Positions 1-7,530 of a stretch of 64,000 nt of DNA are shown here, piece after piece (position 1 is the first letter of the stretch; the number at the start of each line of letters is the position of its first letter). The stretch spans positions 91,150 to 155,149 of the forward strand of contig NZ_JAJCYB010000099.1 of NCBI RefSeq assembly GCF_029263155.1. Reading direction: 5' to 3'. The position numbers were made by a program, and so were the translations under genes. The notes under the pieces were generated by a model that was not told where the DNA came from, did no database searches, and worked only from the letters and a program-made list of their open reading frames with translations. The DNA comes from Pseudonocardia sp. (GTDB taxonomy: Bacteria > Actinomycetota > Actinomycetes > Mycobacteriales > Pseudonocardiaceae).

Positions 1-261
1 AGCTGGGGCCTCGTGCGAGCCGTGGTCCCGGGCGAGGAGGTCGTGCCGGCCGCGCTGGAGCTCGCACGACGCCTGGCCGCCGGGCCGACGCTGGCGTACG
101 CGGAGGTCAAGCGGGCGGTGCGCCGCGGGGCGGTGTCCGATCTACCCACGGTGCTGGCGGAGGAGGCCGCCGCGCAGGCCCGGCTGGCCGCCACCGAGGA
201 CCACCGCGCCGCCGTCGACGACTTCCTGCACAAGCGCCGGCCGGAGTTCCGGGGCCGATGA
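1..261 (+). CDS. Enoyl-CoA hydratase/isomerase, C-terminal fragment (cut by window start)
   Basis: The reading frame is open from the first base and ends at the TGA at 259-261, so the start lies upstream of the window. The visible 86 residues match the C-terminal end of the crotonase superfamily: a glycine-tryptophan-glycine-leucine/valine segment followed by amphipathic helices (ELARRLAAGPTLAYAEVKRAV) and the AATEDHRAAVDDFLHKRRPEFRGR tail, in which an acidic-residue segment is followed by xxxFxxKRxPxFxG, typical of this family. The active-site region is not in view. Lying just before a TetR gene and paaABCDE, it may be a paaF/paaG-type hydratase or isomerase of phenylacetate degradation, but this is inferred from context. 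It overlaps the next gene by four bases (ATGA). Confidence 0.85.
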   Translation, partial: SWGLVRAVVPGEEVVPAALELARRLAAGPTLAYAEVKRAVRRGAVSDLPTVLAEEAAAQARLAATEDHRAAVDDFLHKRRPEFRGR

Positions 262-848
262 CCAGCGGTGCCCGCGTGCGGCGCCCGAGCCACGGCCCGG
301 GTTCGCTGCTGGAGGTGGCGGTCGGCGAGTTCATCACCCGCGGCTACGACGCGACGTCGATGGAGGACCTCTCGCGCGCGGCCGGGATCACGAAGTCGTC
401 GTTCTACCACCACTTCGCCGGCAAGGAGGCACTGCTGCGGGCCGCGCTGGAACGGGCGCTCGACGGGCTGTTCCCGATCCTCGACTCCGACGCGGCACGC
501 ACCGGCCCGCCGCTCGCGCGGCTGCGGCACATCGTCCGCGGGCAGATCGCGGTGCTCGTCGCCGAGCTGCCCTACGTCACGCTGCTGCTGCGGGTCCGGG
601 GCAACACCGAGACCGAGCGATGGGCGCTCGGGCGGCGCCGGGAGTTCGACGCGCACGTGGCCGCGCTGGTGCGCGAGGCCGTCGACGCGGGCGAGATCCG
701 CGCGGGCGTCGAGCCCGCGCTCGCCGCGCGGCTGCTGTCCGGCCTGGTCAACTCCGTGGTCGACTGGGCCAAGCCGGGCCGGGGCACCACGACCCTCGCC
801 GACGACGTGGCGCGCGCCGCGTTCGAGGGCATCCTCCCCGCCCGGTGA
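258..848 (+). CDS. TetR/AcrR family regulator, probable PaaR-like
   Basis: This 196-residue protein has an N-terminal TetR helix-turn-helix at about residues 18-65. The recognition part reads ATSMEDLSRAAGITKSSFYHHF, followed by the usual GKEALL helix 4. The C-terminal ligand domain (about 80-196) has no distinctive motif. The ATG at 258 overlaps the stop of the upstream hydratase gene, so the two are probably co-transcribed. It lies 383 bp upstream of paaA. TetR-family PaaR proteins in actinobacteria repress paa genes and respond to phenylacetyl-CoA (family knowledge); assigning this gene that role is inference from position. A partial palindrome just before paaA (1205-1220) is a candidate target. 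Confidence 0.85.
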   Translation: MTSGARVRRPSHGPGSLLEVAVGEFITRGYDATSMEDLSRAAGITKSSFYHHFAGKEALLRAALERALDGLFPILDSDAARTGPPLARLRHIVRGQIAVLVAELPYVTLLLRVRGNTETERWALGRRREFDAHVAALVREAVDAGEIRAGVEPALAARLLSGLVNSVVDWAKPGRGTTTLADDVARAAFEGILPAR

Positions 849-1151
849 TCACCTTCCGCGCCCGCTGCGGGTCGCGGCCCACGGCGGCCGGACCGCTGCG
901 CCTGCACGGCCCCTGATCGTGCGCTGCCATCGCCCGGATCGGGGACGTCGTCCGGCCCGCCGGTCCTCGCGTGTCCCCGACGCTCGCGCACCCTTCAGTC
1001 ATGTGCGCACGTCGGGACGTGCGCGGATCACCACAAGGTGCGCGGGTGTCGGAGTCCCCGGGATGTCACGCGAGCCGGGCCGCCTGCCGCAACGCCCACT
1101 CCCGGGACGGGATCCGGCAACGCCCACCGCGGTCGTGCGCCGCCCGGCCCG

Positions 1152-1198
1152 GTGCCGCAACGACCGACCCGCTTGCGCGCGGGACGGTCGTGCGGCAC
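1152..1198 (+). promoter_or_regulatory. Long hairpin upstream of paaA
   Basis: GTGCCGCAACGACCG at 1152-1166 pairs with CGGTCGTGCGGCAC at 1185-1198, giving a 14-bp stem with a one-base bulge and an 18-base loop. It ends 33 bases before the paaA start and lies next to the operator-like palindrome. There is no U-tract, so a classical terminator is unlikely. It may be a leader structure or protein-binding site; the function is unknown. Confidence 0.45.
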
Positions 1199-1204
1199 CA
1201 TGAG

Positions 1205-1220
1205 CCGAACGAACATTCGG
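1205..1220. promoter_or_regulatory. Candidate TetR (PaaR) operator before paaA
   Basis: The 16-bp sequence CCGAACGAACATTCGG has matching 5-bp arms CCGAA and TTCGG and further symmetry at one inner pair. It sits 11 bases upstream of the paaA GTG, overlapping where the ribosome binding region begins. Known actinobacterial PaaR sites contain paired CCG/CGG half-sites, so the resemblance is plausible but not proven. Confidence 0.4.
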
Positions 1221-1231
1221 TAGGAGGATCC

Positions 1232-2170
1232 GTGAGCGAGCTCCAGGCCCAGTTCGAGGCCACGATCGACGCTGACCAGCGCATCGAGCCGCGGGACTGG
1301 ATGCCCGAGGCGTACCGCAGGACGCTGATCCGGCAGATCGCGCAGCACGCGCACTCGGAGATCATCGGCATGCAGCCGGAGGGCAACTGGATCCTGCGGG
1401 CGCCGTCGCTGCGCCGGAAGGCGATCCTGCTGGCCAAGGTGCAGGACGAGGCCGGGCACGGCATGTACCTCTACGCGGCGGCCGAGACCCTGGGCGTCGA
1501 CCGTGAGGAGCTCACCGAGAAGCTCATCGACCAGAAGCAGAAGTACTCCTCGATCTTCAACTACCCCGCCCTCACCTACGCCGACATCGGCGTGATCGGC
1601 TGGCTCGTCGACGGTGCGGCGATCTGCAACCAGGTGCCGTTGTGCCGCTGCTCCTACGGCCCCTACGCGCGGGCGATGGTGCGGATCTGCAAGGAGGAGT
1701 CGTTCCACCAGCGGCAGGGCTACGAGCTGCTGCTGGCCATGGTCAACGGCACCGATGCGCAGCGCGAGATGGTGCAGGAGTCGACGAACCGCTGGTGGTG
1801 GCCGTCGCTGATGATGTTCGGCCCGCCCGACGACGACTCGCCCAACTCCGCGCAGTCCATGGCGTGGGGGATCAAACGGCACACGAACGACGAGCTGCGG
1901 CAGCGGTTCGTCGACATGGCCGTGCCGCAGGCCGCCACGCTGGGCGTCACGCTGCCCGATCCCGACCTGCGGTGGAACGAGGAACGGCAGGCGCACGACT
2001 ACGGCGAGCCGGACTGGGCCGAGTTCAAGGCCGTCATCGCCGGCTCCGGGCCGACCAACGCCCAGCGGGTCGCGCACCGGCGCCGCGCCCACGAGAACGG
2101 CGCGTGGGTGCGCGAGGCCGCGCAGGCCTACGCGGAGAAGCAGGCCGCGAGGGTGGAGGTCGCGGCATGA
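1232..2170 (+). CDS. paaA: 1,2-phenylacetyl-CoA epoxidase, catalytic diiron subunit PaaA
   Basis: PaaA is the catalytic alpha subunit of the PaaABCE monooxygenase, which converts phenylacetyl-CoA to its ring-1,2-epoxide in the cytoplasm. The 312-residue length is normal for the family. Diiron-ligand signatures are visible: the HSEIIG helix near residue 43, EAGH at 73-76 and EESFH at 155-159. The GTG start at 1232 was chosen because TAGGAGG lies just upstream and the protein then begins like family members; the open frame extending further upstream has no coding character. It is the first gene of a translationally coupled paaABCD run and overlaps paaB by ATGA. Confidence 0.97.
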   Translation: MSELQAQFEATIDADQRIEPRDWMPEAYRRTLIRQIAQHAHSEIIGMQPEGNWILRAPSLRRKAILLAKVQDEAGHGMYLYAAAETLGVDREELTEKLIDQKQKYSSIFNYPALTYADIGVIGWLVDGAAICNQVPLCRCSYGPYARAMVRICKEESFHQRQGYELLLAMVNGTDAQREMVQESTNRWWWPSLMMFGPPDDDSPNSAQSMAWGIKRHTNDELRQRFVDMAVPQAATLGVTLPDPDLRWNEERQAHDYGEPDWAEFKAVIAGSGPTNAQRVAHRRRAHENGAWVREAAQAYAEKQAARVEVAA

Positions 2171-2595
2171 ATCCCCCCACGGACAGTGGTAGTGCGCAGA
2201 CAGCGGCCGCCGCCGCTGACAGCGGCCGGTCCACCGGCGCCGGGTTCACCGCCGAGGGCGGGCACGGCGCCGTGCCCACGAGCGGCGTCGAGACCGGCAC
2301 CGGTCAGCGCAAGCGGCGCGGCTGGCCGCTGTACGAGGTGTTCGTGCGCGGCAAGCGCGGCCTCAACCACGTGCACGTCGGCTCGCTCCACGCCGCCGAC
2401 GACGAGATGGCACTGCACAACGCGCGCGACCTCTACACGCGGCGCAACGAGGGCGTGAGCATCTGGGTGGTCAAGGCCGACCACATCGCCGCGTCGAGCC
2501 CCGACGAGAAGGACTCCTTCTTCGATCCCGCGGGCGACAAGGTCTACCGGCACCCGACGTTCTACGCGATCCCCGAGGACGTGCCGCACCTGTGA
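2167..2595 (+). CDS. paaB: 1,2-phenylacetyl-CoA epoxidase subunit PaaB, with N-terminal extension
   Basis: PaaB is a small structural subunit that joins with PaaA and PaaC in the epoxidase complex. The conserved core starts at about residue 52 ([24 protein letters not shown]) and runs to the end, including the [12 protein letters not shown] segment. The first 50 or so residues are rich in Ala, Gly, Ser and Thr with no family counterpart that I know of (E. coli PaaB is about 95 residues against 142 here). The ATG at 2167 overlaps the paaA stop, which supports this start, although translation might begin further in. The paaC start overlaps this gene's stop (GTGA). Confidence 0.95.
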   Translation: MNPPTDSGSAQTAAAAADSGRSTGAGFTAEGGHGAVPTSGVETGTGQRKRRGWPLYEVFVRGKRGLNHVHVGSLHAADDEMALHNARDLYTRRNEGVSIWVVKADHIAASSPDEKDSFFDPAGDKVYRHPTFYAIPEDVPHL

Positions 2596-3548
2596 ACACC
2601 CACCACACCGACGTCGGCGAACAGGCCGTGACGGACACCGACGGCACCAACGCCTACCAGTCCCTGTCCGAGACGACCGGCCACGACGACCCGCGCTGGG
2701 CGTTCGGCACCGGCATCGTCGAGGAGTCCGGGGCCGAGATCACCTCGCCGGTGCCCGAGGGCGTCGACCCGGCGGATCTGGCCGCCTACTGCCTGATGCT
2801 CGGCGACGACGCGCTGATCTGCAGCCACCGGATCTCGGAGTGGGTCTCGAACGCCCCGGAACTGGAGGAGGAGGTGGCGCTGGCCAACACCGCGCTGGAC
2901 CTGCTCGGGCAGGCCCGCCTGCTGCTGGCCCGCGCCGGCCACGTCGAGCGTCGGGGCAGTGACGGGGCCGGTCGCGACGAGGACGAGCTGGCCTACCTGC
3001 GCACCGAGGCGCAGTTCCGGCATGTCGCGATGGCCGAGCTGGGCGACGGCCTCGACTTCGCGCGCGCGATCGCCCGGCTGCTGATCTTCTCCAGCTGGCG
3101 GCTGGCGTTGCTGCACCGCCTGCTCGGCTCGGCCGACCCGGTGCTCGCGGCGGTCGCCGGCAAGGGGGTCAAGGAGCTGACCTACCACCGCGACTACGCC
3201 GCGCGCTGGACCCTGCGCCTGGGCGACGGCACCGCCGGGTCGCACGCCCGCATGCAGGCCGCGCTCGATGCGGTGTGGCCCTACGTCGAGGAGCTCTTCC
3301 GCACCTCCGACGAGGAGCGGCGGCTGGTCGCGGCCGGCGTGGCGGTCGACCCGGCCGAGACTCGCGCCGAGGTCGACGCCGTGCTCGACGAGGTGTTCGC
3401 CGCGGCCACCCTGGCCCGCCCGGACCGGCCGCAGATCGGCACCATCGGCGGCCGCAGCGGGCGTCAGGGCGTGCACACCGAACACCTCGGGCACGTGCTC
3501 GCCGAGATGCAGAGCCTGGCCCGCCAGCACCCGGGGGCGACGTGGTGA
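2592..3548 (+). CDS. paaC: 1,2-phenylacetyl-CoA epoxidase subunit PaaC
   Basis: PaaC is the catalytically inactive diiron-fold partner that forms a heterodimer with PaaA. The 318-residue protein carries the typical helices: DALICSHRISEW near 75-90, ANTALDLLGQARLLL near 97-111, TEAQFRHVAMAELGDGLDFARAI, and the KGVKELTYHRDYAARWTLRLGDGT segment. An N-terminal stretch of about 55 residues makes it longer than the enterobacterial protein. The GTG start at 2592 overlaps the paaB stop, so the two are translationally coupled. The gene ends inside the paaD start (GTGA at 3545-3548). Confidence 0.96.
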   Translation: MNTHHTDVGEQAVTDTDGTNAYQSLSETTGHDDPRWAFGTGIVEESGAEITSPVPEGVDPADLAAYCLMLGDDALICSHRISEWVSNAPELEEEVALANTALDLLGQARLLLARAGHVERRGSDGAGRDEDELAYLRTEAQFRHVAMAELGDGLDFARAIARLLIFSSWRLALLHRLLGSADPVLAAVAGKGVKELTYHRDYAARWTLRLGDGTAGSHARMQAALDAVWPYVEELFRTSDEERRLVAAGVAVDPAETRAEVDAVLDEVFAAATLARPDRPQIGTIGGRSGRQGVHTEHLGHVLAEMQSLARQHPGATW

Positions 3549-4048
3549 CCACGACCAGGATCGACGCGCGCACCGTGGTCGCGCAGGTCGTCGACCCGGA
3601 GATGCCGATGCTCACCCTCGACGACCTCGGCGTGGTGCGCGGCGTGGACGTCGACGGCGACACCGTCACGGTGACGATCACCCCCACCTACTCCGGCTGC
3701 CCGGCGATCGAGGTCATGCGCGACGACCTGCGGGCGGGGCTCACCGCCGCCGGCTGGCCGCGGGTGCAGGTGCGCACCGTGTTCTCGCCGCCGTGGAGCA
3801 CCGACTGGATCTCCGTGGAGGGTCGGCGCAAGCTGGGCGAGGCCGGGATCGCACCTCCTGGGCGGTCCGGACCGAGGACGACCGGGCCGATCCCGCTGAC
3901 GCTCACCGCTCCGTCGACGGCGGTGCGCTGCCCGCGCTGCGGCTCGCCCGCCACCGAGGAGTTCTCGCACTTCGGCCCCACCCCCTGCACAGCGCTACGC
4001 CGCTGCCCAACATGCCGAGAACCCTTCGAGCACATGAAGCCGATCTGA
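3545..4048 (+). CDS. paaD: Phenylacetyl-CoA epoxidase maturation protein PaaD (SufT/DUF59 family)
   Basis: PaaD belongs to the DUF59/MIP18 family that helps build iron-sulfur proteins and is needed for an active Paa epoxidase, probably through maturation of the reductase. Residues 1-95 form the DUF59 domain (VVDPEMPMLTLDDLGVVRGV, then TPTYSGCPA with Cys52, then FSPPWSTDWIS). The C-terminus has a zinc-ribbon-like set of cysteines at 129, 132, 148, 154 and 157 (CPRC, CPTC). A GTG at 3545 overlapping the paaC stop is the chosen start; GTG 3542 is an adjacent alternative. The gene is followed by a 123-bp gap with an inverted repeat before paaE. Confidence 0.95.
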   Translation: MTTTRIDARTVVAQVVDPEMPMLTLDDLGVVRGVDVDGDTVTVTITPTYSGCPAIEVMRDDLRAGLTAAGWPRVQVRTVFSPPWSTDWISVEGRRKLGEAGIAPPGRSGPRTTGPIPLTLTAPSTAVRCPRCGSPATEEFSHFGPTPCTALRRCPTCREPFEHMKPI

Positions 4049-4076
4049 CGCACCGTGCGAGCTGACCTCGGAGCCG

Positions 4077-4144
4077 GCACACAGGTCCCGGGCCTCGCAC
4101 ACAGGGCCGGACCTGTGTGCGGACCCGTCAACCTGTGTGCGAGC
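4077..4144. repeat. GCACACAGGTCC inverted repeat between paaD and paaE
   Basis: GCACACAGGTCC at 4077-4088 is exactly complementary to GGACCTGTGTGC at 4109-4120. The spacer holds another CTCGCACACAGG copy (about 4094-4104), and AACCTGTGTGCGAG follows at 4130-4143. The same 12-bp arm occurs in a second dyad at 29180-29223. It lies between two genes of one pathway, so it may adjust paaE transcript levels, but no function is shown. Confidence 0.7.
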
Positions 4145-4171
4145 GTCACCCAACCAACGATGGGAAAGCCA

Positions 4172-5227
4172 GTGGCGGACTTCCATTCCCTCCCGGTCGC
4201 GTCCGTGGAACGGCTCTGCGACGACGCCGTGGCCGTCACGTTCGCCGTCCCCGACGACCTGCGCGGGCTCTACGCGTTCCGCCCCGGCCAGTACCTGACG
4301 CTGCGCAAGCACACCGTTGGGGGCGAGGAGCGGCGGTCGTACTCCATCTGCGCACCGGCCGGGGCCGCGCCGCGGGTGGGCGTGCGGCGCGTCGACACGG
4401 GCCTGTTCTCCGAGTGGCTGGTGGACGGCCTGGCTGCGGGCGACGAGGTGGAGGTCGGCCCCCCGTCCGGCTCGTTCACCCCGGAACTGGAGGCCGGCAC
4501 CCACCACGGGTTCATCGCCGCCGGGTCGGGGATCACGCCGGTGCTCTCGATCGCGGCGTCCCTGCTGGCCGCGCACGACGACACCCACGTCACTCTGCTC
4601 TACGGCAACCGCCGCACCGACACCGTGATGTTCACCGAGGAGCTGGCCGACCTCAAGAACGCCCACGGTCCCCGCCTGCACCTGCTGCACGTGCTCTCGC
4701 GCGAGCCGATGGAGGCCGAGATCGTCGGAGGCCGCCTGGACGCCGCGAAGCTCGGCGAGCTGCTCACCCGCCTCGTCGACACCGCGGATGTGGACCACTG
4801 GTGGTTGTGCGGCCCGCTCGGGATGACCGAGGACGCCGTGGACGTGCTGACCGGGCTGGGTGTGCCGAGGCCGCGCGTGCACCGCGAGCTGTTCTACGTC
4901 GACGAGCCGCCGCCGGAGCTGCACCGCGCCGAGGAGGTGGTGTCCGGCGAGGTCAGCGAGGTGAACGTGATCCTCGACGGCCGCAGCACCCGCCTCACCC
5001 TGCCGCGCGACGTCCCGGTGCTCGACGCCGCCCAGAAGGTGCGCGGGGACCTCCCCTTCGCGTGCAAGGGCGGGGTGTGCGGCACGTGCCGAGCCCGGGT
5101 CACCGACGGTGAGGTGACCATGCGGCGCAACTTCGCGCTGGAGGACGACGAGGTGGCGGCCGGGTTCGTGCTCACCTGCCAGACGCTGCCGGTGTCCGGC
5201 GCGGTGACCGTCGACTTCGACTCCTGA
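4172..5227 (+). CDS. paaE: Phenylacetyl-CoA epoxidase reductase PaaE
   Basis: PaaE passes electrons from NAD(P)H to the PaaA diiron centre. The 351-residue protein shows an FAD-binding domain (residues about 1-105, FRPGQYLTLRKH and RRSYSIC), an NAD(P)-binding domain (about 110-245, IAAGSGITPVLSI and CGPLGM) and a C-terminal plant-type 2Fe-2S ferredoxin domain with CKGGVCGTC plus a distal Cys in LTCQTLP. The GTG at 4172 is preferred because it has GGGAAAG just upstream and yields the family start ADFHSLPV; an ATG at 4160 would add four residues but has no ribosome binding site. Last gene of the paa run, convergent with the dioxygenase gene. Confidence 0.95.
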   Translation: MADFHSLPVASVERLCDDAVAVTFAVPDDLRGLYAFRPGQYLTLRKHTVGGEERRSYSICAPAGAAPRVGVRRVDTGLFSEWLVDGLAAGDEVEVGPPSGSFTPELEAGTHHGFIAAGSGITPVLSIAASLLAAHDDTHVTLLYGNRRTDTVMFTEELADLKNAHGPRLHLLHVLSREPMEAEIVGGRLDAAKLGELLTRLVDTADVDHWWLCGPLGMTEDAVDVLTGLGVPRPRVHRELFYVDEPPPELHRAEEVVSGEVSEVNVILDGRSTRLTLPRDVPVLDAAQKVRGDLPFACKGGVCGTCRARVTDGEVTMRRNFALEDDEVAAGFVLTCQTLPVSGAVTVDFDS

Positions 5228-5248
5228 CCACCGGACCCCGACGTCCCG

Positions 5249-5277
5249 CTCACGCCGCGTGCTGTGGCACGGGTGAG
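5249..5277. terminator. Candidate hairpin terminator between convergent genes
   Basis: CTCAC (5249-5253) pairs with GTGAG (5273-5277), and an inner CGTGC/GCACG stem closes a TGTG loop. It sits in the 57-bp gap between the stop codons of paaE and the opposing dioxygenase gene. The position suits a bidirectional terminator. There is no T-tract. Confidence 0.4.
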
Positions 5278-5284
5278 AGCCGGG

Positions 5285-6286
5285 CTACCGGGCCGAGGCG
5301 GGCAGCAGGAGCTTCTCCTGCCCGGGGTTCGCCGGGGTTCCGTAGACGAAGTACGTCTCGGCCGGCAGCGTGGCGCCCCCGATGGCCAGTCCCGTGTCGA
5401 AGTCGGCGAGATCCCAGGTGACGGTCTCGTGGTCGGGCTCGAACTGCAGGATGCCGGAGTTGCCGAACAGCTCGATGCGGTTGCCACCGGGTTCGAACAC
5501 GTAGAGGAACGCGCCCTGGGTGATGCCGTGCACGTCGGGACCGGCCTCGATCCGGATCCCGTACTCACGGCACAGCTCGGCGGCGTCGGTGTTGTGCTGC
5601 GGCACGCCGTACCAGAACGCCAGGTGGTGCAGGCGCCCGCGGGTCCCGGTCTGGTCGAGCATGACCGCCATCTCGTGGCCCAGGATGTTCACGCTGAGCC
5701 ACACGCCGATCTCGGTGTCGGTGGTGAAGTCCACGACCCGCTCGCGGGTGCCGAAGCCGAGGGCCTGCTCGAACATCTCCTTGTGGGCGGTCACGTCGCT
5801 CGCCATGAGGTTGACGTGGTCCAGCCGGCGCGGGGGCAGACCCTGCAGCGGCCGCTTGGACCGCCGCGTCAGGATCGGGCTGCGCAGCTCGGGGGGCGCG
5901 GTGTACTTCTCGACCTCCCAGACCAGCTCCATCGCGTGCCCGTCGGGGGTCTCGAAGGCGAAGGTCCGCCCGACGCCGAGATCACCCTTCGTCCAGCCCC
6001 GGCCCAGGCCGGCGGTGTCGAGCGCGGCGGCGCGGCGCTCCAGCGCCTCGGCCGAGGTGGTGCGCCAGCCCAGCATGCCCAGGCCGGCCTGGTCGGCGGC
6101 GGTCAGTTTGAGGCTGTGGTGGTAGGGGTCCTCGTAGCAGCGCAGGTAGACGGAGTCCCTGTCCCGCGCGGTCTCGCGCATGCCGAGCAGCTCGGTGAAG
6201 AACCAGAGGCTGCCCTCCAGGTCCGGGGTGAGCAGCTCGGCGTGGGCCAGGTGCGCCAGCTCGAAGCGGGGCAATGGGGTGGTCAC
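5285..6286 (-). CDS. Type I extradiol ring-cleavage dioxygenase, catechol 2,3-dioxygenase-like
   Basis: This 333-residue vicinal-oxygen-chelate protein should open a catechol-type ring next to the hydroxyls using Fe(II) and oxygen. Two VOC domains are visible (about 8-130 and 152-275). The 2-His-1-carboxylate iron triad can be placed at His157 (RLDHVNL), His221 (LHHLAFW) and Glu272 (NRIELFG). The GTG at 6286 has GAAGGAGA upstream and gives TTPLPRFELAHLAH; the longer open frame upstream is not coding. It is the last gene of the leftward transporter-hydroxylase-dioxygenase set, 47 bp after the flavoprotein gene. The exact substrate (catechol or a substituted catechol) cannot be read from sequence. 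Confidence 0.9.
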   Translation of the reverse strand: MTTPLPRFELAHLAHAELLTPDLEGSLWFFTELLGMRETARDRDSVYLRCYEDPYHHSLKLTAADQAGLGMLGWRTTSAEALERRAAALDTAGLGRGWTKGDLGVGRTFAFETPDGHAMELVWEVEKYTAPPELRSPILTRRSKRPLQGLPPRRLDHVNLMASDVTAHKEMFEQALGFGTRERVVDFTTDTEIGVWLSVNILGHEMAVMLDQTGTRGRLHHLAFWYGVPQHNTDAAELCREYGIRIEAGPDVHGITQGAFLYVFEPGGNRIELFGNSGILQFEPDHETVTWDLADFDTGLAIGGATLPAETYFVYGTPANPGQEKLLLPASAR

Positions 6287-6333
6287 GATCGTTCTCCTTC
6301 GGGATGGACGATTTCGGTGTTCGACGGCGTCAG

Positions 6334-7530
6334 TCATGGACGGGCGTCGGCGAGTGCGGGGCCGCATGCCGCTTCGGCGTCGTGGCCGTGGATCCAGCCC
6401 AGCCACGTGTCGAGTCCCGTCAGGCGCTCGTCGCGGGCGTCGGCGGCGGGTCCGTCCGGGAGGTGCAGGGCGGCCGAGGTGTCCCACGACGCGCGCTGCA
6501 CCGCACGGGCCCGTGCCCGGCGCAGCCGCTCGTAGCGGCCGAACGCCGACTCGTGGCCGTCCGGGCCCGCGTCGGCGAGGCAGCGGGCGAGCACGGCTGC
6601 GTCCTCGATCGTCTGGTTCGCGCCCTGCCCGTGGTGGGGCAGCATCGCGTGGGCGGCGTCGCCCAGCAGCACCGCACGGCCACGGCTCCAGCGCGGCAGC
6701 GCGGGCAGCGTGAACAGGCCCCACCGGTCGCTCTGCGGTCCGGCCTCGACCATCTGCCGCACGGCGGGGTGCCAGCCCGCGAACGCGGCCGCCAGCTCAC
6801 CCGGTTCGGCCTCGGTGAGCCCGGCCGGGTGCGTCCACCGCTGCGGTCCGTCCAGCACCGCGAGGAAGTTGACCGTCCCGCCGACCTGGTAGTGCAGCAG
6901 GTGCGCGCCCGGTCCCACCCAGAACTGGACGGCGGCGGGGTCGGGCAGCAGCGACAGCGCCGCGGTCGGCACCATCGCGCGGAACCCGCTCGTCCCCGAG
7001 TAGACCGGCTCGCCGCCGGACACGTGCCGGCGAACGCTCGACCGCACCCCGTCGGCCCCGACGACCACGCGGGCGCGCACCGTCCGCCCGTCACGGAACG
7101 CGAGGTGCACCCCGGCCGGGCCGTCGGAGATCTCCGCGAGGCAGCGTCCGAGATGCAGCCGCTCCGCCCCCCACGCCACGCTGAGCGCGCGTTGCAGCGA
7201 GGCCCGGTGGATGCCCCAGAACGGGGCCCCGAAGCGGCGCGCGTACCGCTCGCCGATCGGGTGGCGGGCGAGCACGTCCCCGCGGCGCCAGTGCCGGAAC
7301 TGCAGTTCCGTGGGCACCACGGACGCGGCGGCCAGCTCGTCGCCGAGCCCCAGCCGCTGCAGGATCCGCGAGCCGTTCGCGGCGAGCGCGACCGCCGCGC
7401 CGACCTCGCGCAGTTCCTCGGCCTGCTCGAACACCTCGACCGACCGTCCGCGCTCGCGCAGCGCCAGCGCGAGGGTCAACCCGCCGATCCCGCCGCCGAC
7501 GACGGCGATGTCGACATCCGCCGCGCTCAC
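6334..7530 (-). CDS. FAD-dependent aromatic hydroxylase, salicylate hydroxylase/3-hydroxybenzoate 6-hydroxylase-like
   Basis: This is a 398-residue class A flavoprotein monooxygenase that uses NAD(P)H and oxygen to hydroxylate an aromatic acid. Motifs visible are the Rossmann GGGIGG near residues 10-15, the ARVVVGADGVRSSVRRH (DG) motif near 160 and the GDAAHAMLPHHGQGANQTIEDA (GD) motif near 290. The N-terminal ADVDIAVVGGG start and the GTG at 7530, overlapping the transporter stop (GTGA), support this start. With an extradiol dioxygenase next door, conversion of salicylate to catechol before ring cleavage is an attractive but unproven reading; gentisate-forming activity is the main alternative. 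Confidence 0.88.
   Translation of the reverse strand: MSAADVDIAVVGGGIGGLTLALALRERGRSVEVFEQAEELREVGAAVALAANGSRILQRLGLGDELAAASVVPTELQFRHWRRGDVLARHPIGERYARRFGAPFWGIHRASLQRALSVAWGAERLHLGRCLAEISDGPAGVHLAFRDGRTVRARVVVGADGVRSSVRRHVSGGEPVYSGTSGFRAMVPTAALSLLPDPAAVQFWVGPGAHLLHYQVGGTVNFLAVLDGPQRWTHPAGLTEAEPGELAAAFAGWHPAVRQMVEAGPQSDRWGLFTLPALPRWSRGRAVLLGDAAHAMLPHHGQGANQTIEDAAVLARCLADAGPDGHESAFGRYERLRRARARAVQRASWDTSAALHLPDGPAADARDERLTGLDTWLGWIHGHDAEAACGPALADARP

Larger units (their letters stand above)
849..1231. other. Intergenic region before paaA with two hairpins and a palindrome
   Basis: This 383-bp gap has no convincing gene. It contains a perfect 8-bp inverted repeat (GCGCACGT at 1005-1012, ACGTGCGC at 1017-1024), which could terminate the tetR transcript. 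It also has a duplicated CGCAACGCCCAC-like word around 1088-1123 and a large imperfect hairpin at 1152-1198. Next to paaA are the palindrome at 1205-1220 and an AGGAGG ribosome binding site. Long open frames through here are GC-driven and lack coding character. Confidence 0.6.
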
